Assembly: GCA_031282665.1 (NCBI GenBank)
Contig: JAITDH010000078.1
Location: 1 to 6,123, forward strand
Length of the DNA stretch: 6,123 nt
Source of the DNA: Zoogloeaceae bacterium
Lineage (GTDB): Bacteria > Pseudomonadota > Gammaproteobacteria > Burkholderiales > Rhodocyclaceae
Direction: 5' to 3'
In this document: one piece after another, positions 4,780-6,123 of the stretch
Layout: the number at the start of each line of letters is the position of its first letter
Numbering within the stretch: the stretch's first letter is position 1
Program-made: the position numbers and the translations under genes
The notes under the pieces: generated by a model
The model's input: only the letters and a program-made list of their open reading frames with translations
Databases searched by the model: none
What the model was told of the DNA's origin: nothing

Positions 4780-6123
4780 TCACATCCACCCCAGGGCGCG
4801 GGCGAAGATCATGACGATCGCCAGCGGCACCAGATAGCGCAGGATGTAGAACCAGAGCGAGAAAAAAGAAGACGGCAGGGCGATCTCTTCGACCACCGCC
4901 GTCCTTTTCATGAACCAGCCGACGAAGAGCGCGATGGCAAGCCCCGTCAGCGGCATGGCGACGCAACTGGCGGAGAAATCCAGGAAATCGAACAGGTTTT
5001 TCCCGAAGAGGAGAAAGTTCCGCCAATGGTTGAAGGAGAGGCAGACGCCGATGCCGACCAGCCAGGTGAACAGGCCGGTTCCCCAGGTGGCGAGCGGACG
5101 GCGTATGCCCAGGCGCTCGGTCAGCCAGGCGACGAAGGGTTCGACCAGGGAAATGGCCGAGGTCCAGGCGGCGAACAGCACCAGGGTGAAAAAGAGGATG
5201 CCGAACAGGCGTCCGCCGGGCATGTGGGCGAAGGTGATCGGCAGCGTTTTCAGGATCAGGCCGGAACCCTCGGAAGGTTTCAGGCCGTAGCCGAAGGTCA
5301 GGGAAAAGATCGCCAGCCCGGCCAGGAGGCCGACCAGCGTTCCCGCCGCCGCCACCCACAGGCTGCTGTTGGCGATGCTGACCTGCCTGTTCAGGTAGGA
5401 ACCGTAGGCCATGATCGCGCCCATCCCCAGGCTCTGGGAGAAGAAGGCGTGTCCCATCGCCGTCAGGATGACGGTCCCGGTGATGGCTTCCGGCTTGAAA
5501 TCGAACATGAAATGCCAGGCCTGCCGCATATCCCCGGCAAAGCCGCCCCACAGGGTCAGCAGAAGCAGGATGATGAAAAGCGCGGGCATCAGCACCCGGT
5601 TCGCCCGCTCGATGCCGGCAACCACGCCGCGCGCCACGACGGCCACCGTCAGGATGAGGAAGATGCTGTGGGAAAGAATCAGCTCGCCCGGACTGGCGAG
5701 CAGGGCGGAAAAACTTTCCGCCGCCTCTGCCGCGGTCGTGATCTGTTCGCCGACCAGGAGCTTGCCCAGGTAACTCACGATCCACCCCGCCACGACGCTG
5801 TAATAGCTGAGGATCAGGAGCGCGCCGAGCATCCCCGTCCAGCCCAGGACGCCCCACCAGGAGGAACATCCCGATTCCCCCGCCACCCTCAGCATGGAGG
5901 CCGCCGGATTGCCCCGCCCGCGCCGTCCGATCAGGGTTTCCGCCATCAGGAGCGGAATCCCGACGAGCAGGATGCAGATCAGATACACCAGGACAAAGGC
6001 GCTTCCCCCCTGTGTGCCGGCAATGTAGGGAAAGCGCCAGATATTGCCCAGCCCGACCGAGGAACCGATGGTGACCAGGATATACGCCCAGCGGTTCGAC
6101 CAGGTGGAACGCGAGGAAAAGGA
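4780..6123 (-). CDS. Sodium-dependent transporter, NSS (neurotransmitter:sodium symporter) family, 5' partial
   Basis: NSS proteins are LeuT-fold inner-membrane symporters that couple Na+ to uptake of amino acids or related amines. The frame stays open to the window edge, giving 447 visible residues. It begins before the TM1 signature WSNRWAYIL...GSSVGLGNIWRFPY (visible residues 8-33), so probably only a short N-terminus is missing. Other family marks are TQGGSAF (37-43), the SYYSVVAGW segment in TM3 (106-114), and FFTLVLFAAWTSAISLVEPF in the TM8 region. About 11-12 hydrophobic segments can be counted. A GTG at 5986-5988 could be mistaken for the start but lies after TM1. The substrate cannot be predicted. 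The stop (complement of 4780-4782) is only 3 bp from the yhbY stop, with no room for a terminator between these convergent genes. Confidence 0.93.
   Translation of the reverse strand, partial: SFSSRSTWSNRWAYILVTIGSSVGLGNIWRFPYIAGTQGGSAFVLVYLICILLVGIPLLMAETLIGRRGRGNPAASMLRVAGESGCSSWWGVLGWTGMLGALLILSYYSVVAGWIVSYLGKLLVGEQITTAAEAAESFSALLASPGELILSHSIFLILTVAVVARGVVAGIERANRVLMPALFIILLLLTLWGGFAGDMRQAWHFMFDFKPEAITGTVILTAMGHAFFSQSLGMGAIMAYGSYLNRQVSIANSSLWVAAAGTLVGLLAGLAIFSLTFGYGLKPSEGSGLILKTLPITFAHMPGGRLFGILFFTLVLFAAWTSAISLVEPFVAWLTERLGIRRPLATWGTGLFTWLVGIGVCLSFNHWRNFLLFGKNLFDFLDFSASCVAMPLTGLAIALFVGWFMKRTAVVEEIALPSSFFSLWFYILRYLVPLAIVMIFARALGWM

Noticed and set aside
5986..5988. GTG as the start of the NSS transporter
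   Set aside because: The frame continues upstream through the TM1 signature GSSVGLGNIWRFPY to the window edge, so the true start lies outside the window.

Overview
The window looks like chromosomal DNA from a GC-rich proteobacterium, most likely a betaproteobacterium. The evidence is the high GC, the E. coli-like RuvA, RuvC and RlmE proteins, the divergent rlmE/yhbY pair, and an intergenic repeat of the 'GTAGGTTGGAT...CGTAATCCGACA' type that I recall from many beta- and gammaproteobacterial genomes. The lineage is an inference.

Layout. 1-165 is the 3' end of an unidentified plus-strand gene. 182-832 is ruvC (Holliday junction resolvase). It overlaps by 4 bp a UbiA/MenA-type membrane prenyltransferase (829-1782), which is followed after 17 bp by ruvA (1800-2387). 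These three look like one operon. ruvB does not follow. Next come a repeat element and a plus-strand AI-2E/PerM-family membrane protein (2500-3567). A further repeat element separates that gene from convergent rlmE on the minus strand (3762-4400; 23S rRNA 2'-O-methyltransferase). Divergent from rlmE by 40 bp is yhbY (4441-4776; CRM-domain ribosome assembly factor). It ends 3 bp from the stop of a minus-strand sodium:neurotransmitter-symporter family transporter (4780 to beyond 6123; 5' end outside the window). No gene-free stretch exceeds 300 bases; the longest is 3568-3761, filled by a repeat element.

What is unusual. Three gene junctions carry hairpin elements of one architecture: an arm made of short tandem units with a 7-nt (or 13/14-nt) period, a small GC-rich palindrome with a 3-nt loop just inside the left arm, a spacer, then a complementary arm. 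The core hairpin of element 2 is the exact reverse complement of that of element 3 over 15 nt, although their arms differ. Element 1 (about 96-259) runs into coding sequence on both sides. It supplies the stop and C-terminal tail of the upstream gene, and it supplies the ribosome binding site, start codon and first 26 residues of RuvC. The RuvC core has no usable start of its own, and five 7-nt units lie between the ATG and the core. Gain or loss of one unit would therefore shift the ruvC frame, a possible phase-variable switch on Holliday junction resolution. Element 3 supplies the rlmE stop codon. Elements 2 and 3 lie where the E. coli-type order (ruvA-ruvB, rlmE-ftsH) is broken.

Functional themes are recombination/repair (RuvA, RuvC), ribosome maturation (RlmE, YhbY) and membrane functions (prenyltransferase, AI-2E protein, NSS transporter). 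Apart from the repeat elements and the prenyltransferase inside the ruv operon, the genes are ordinary housekeeping genes; I see no new multi-gene system.
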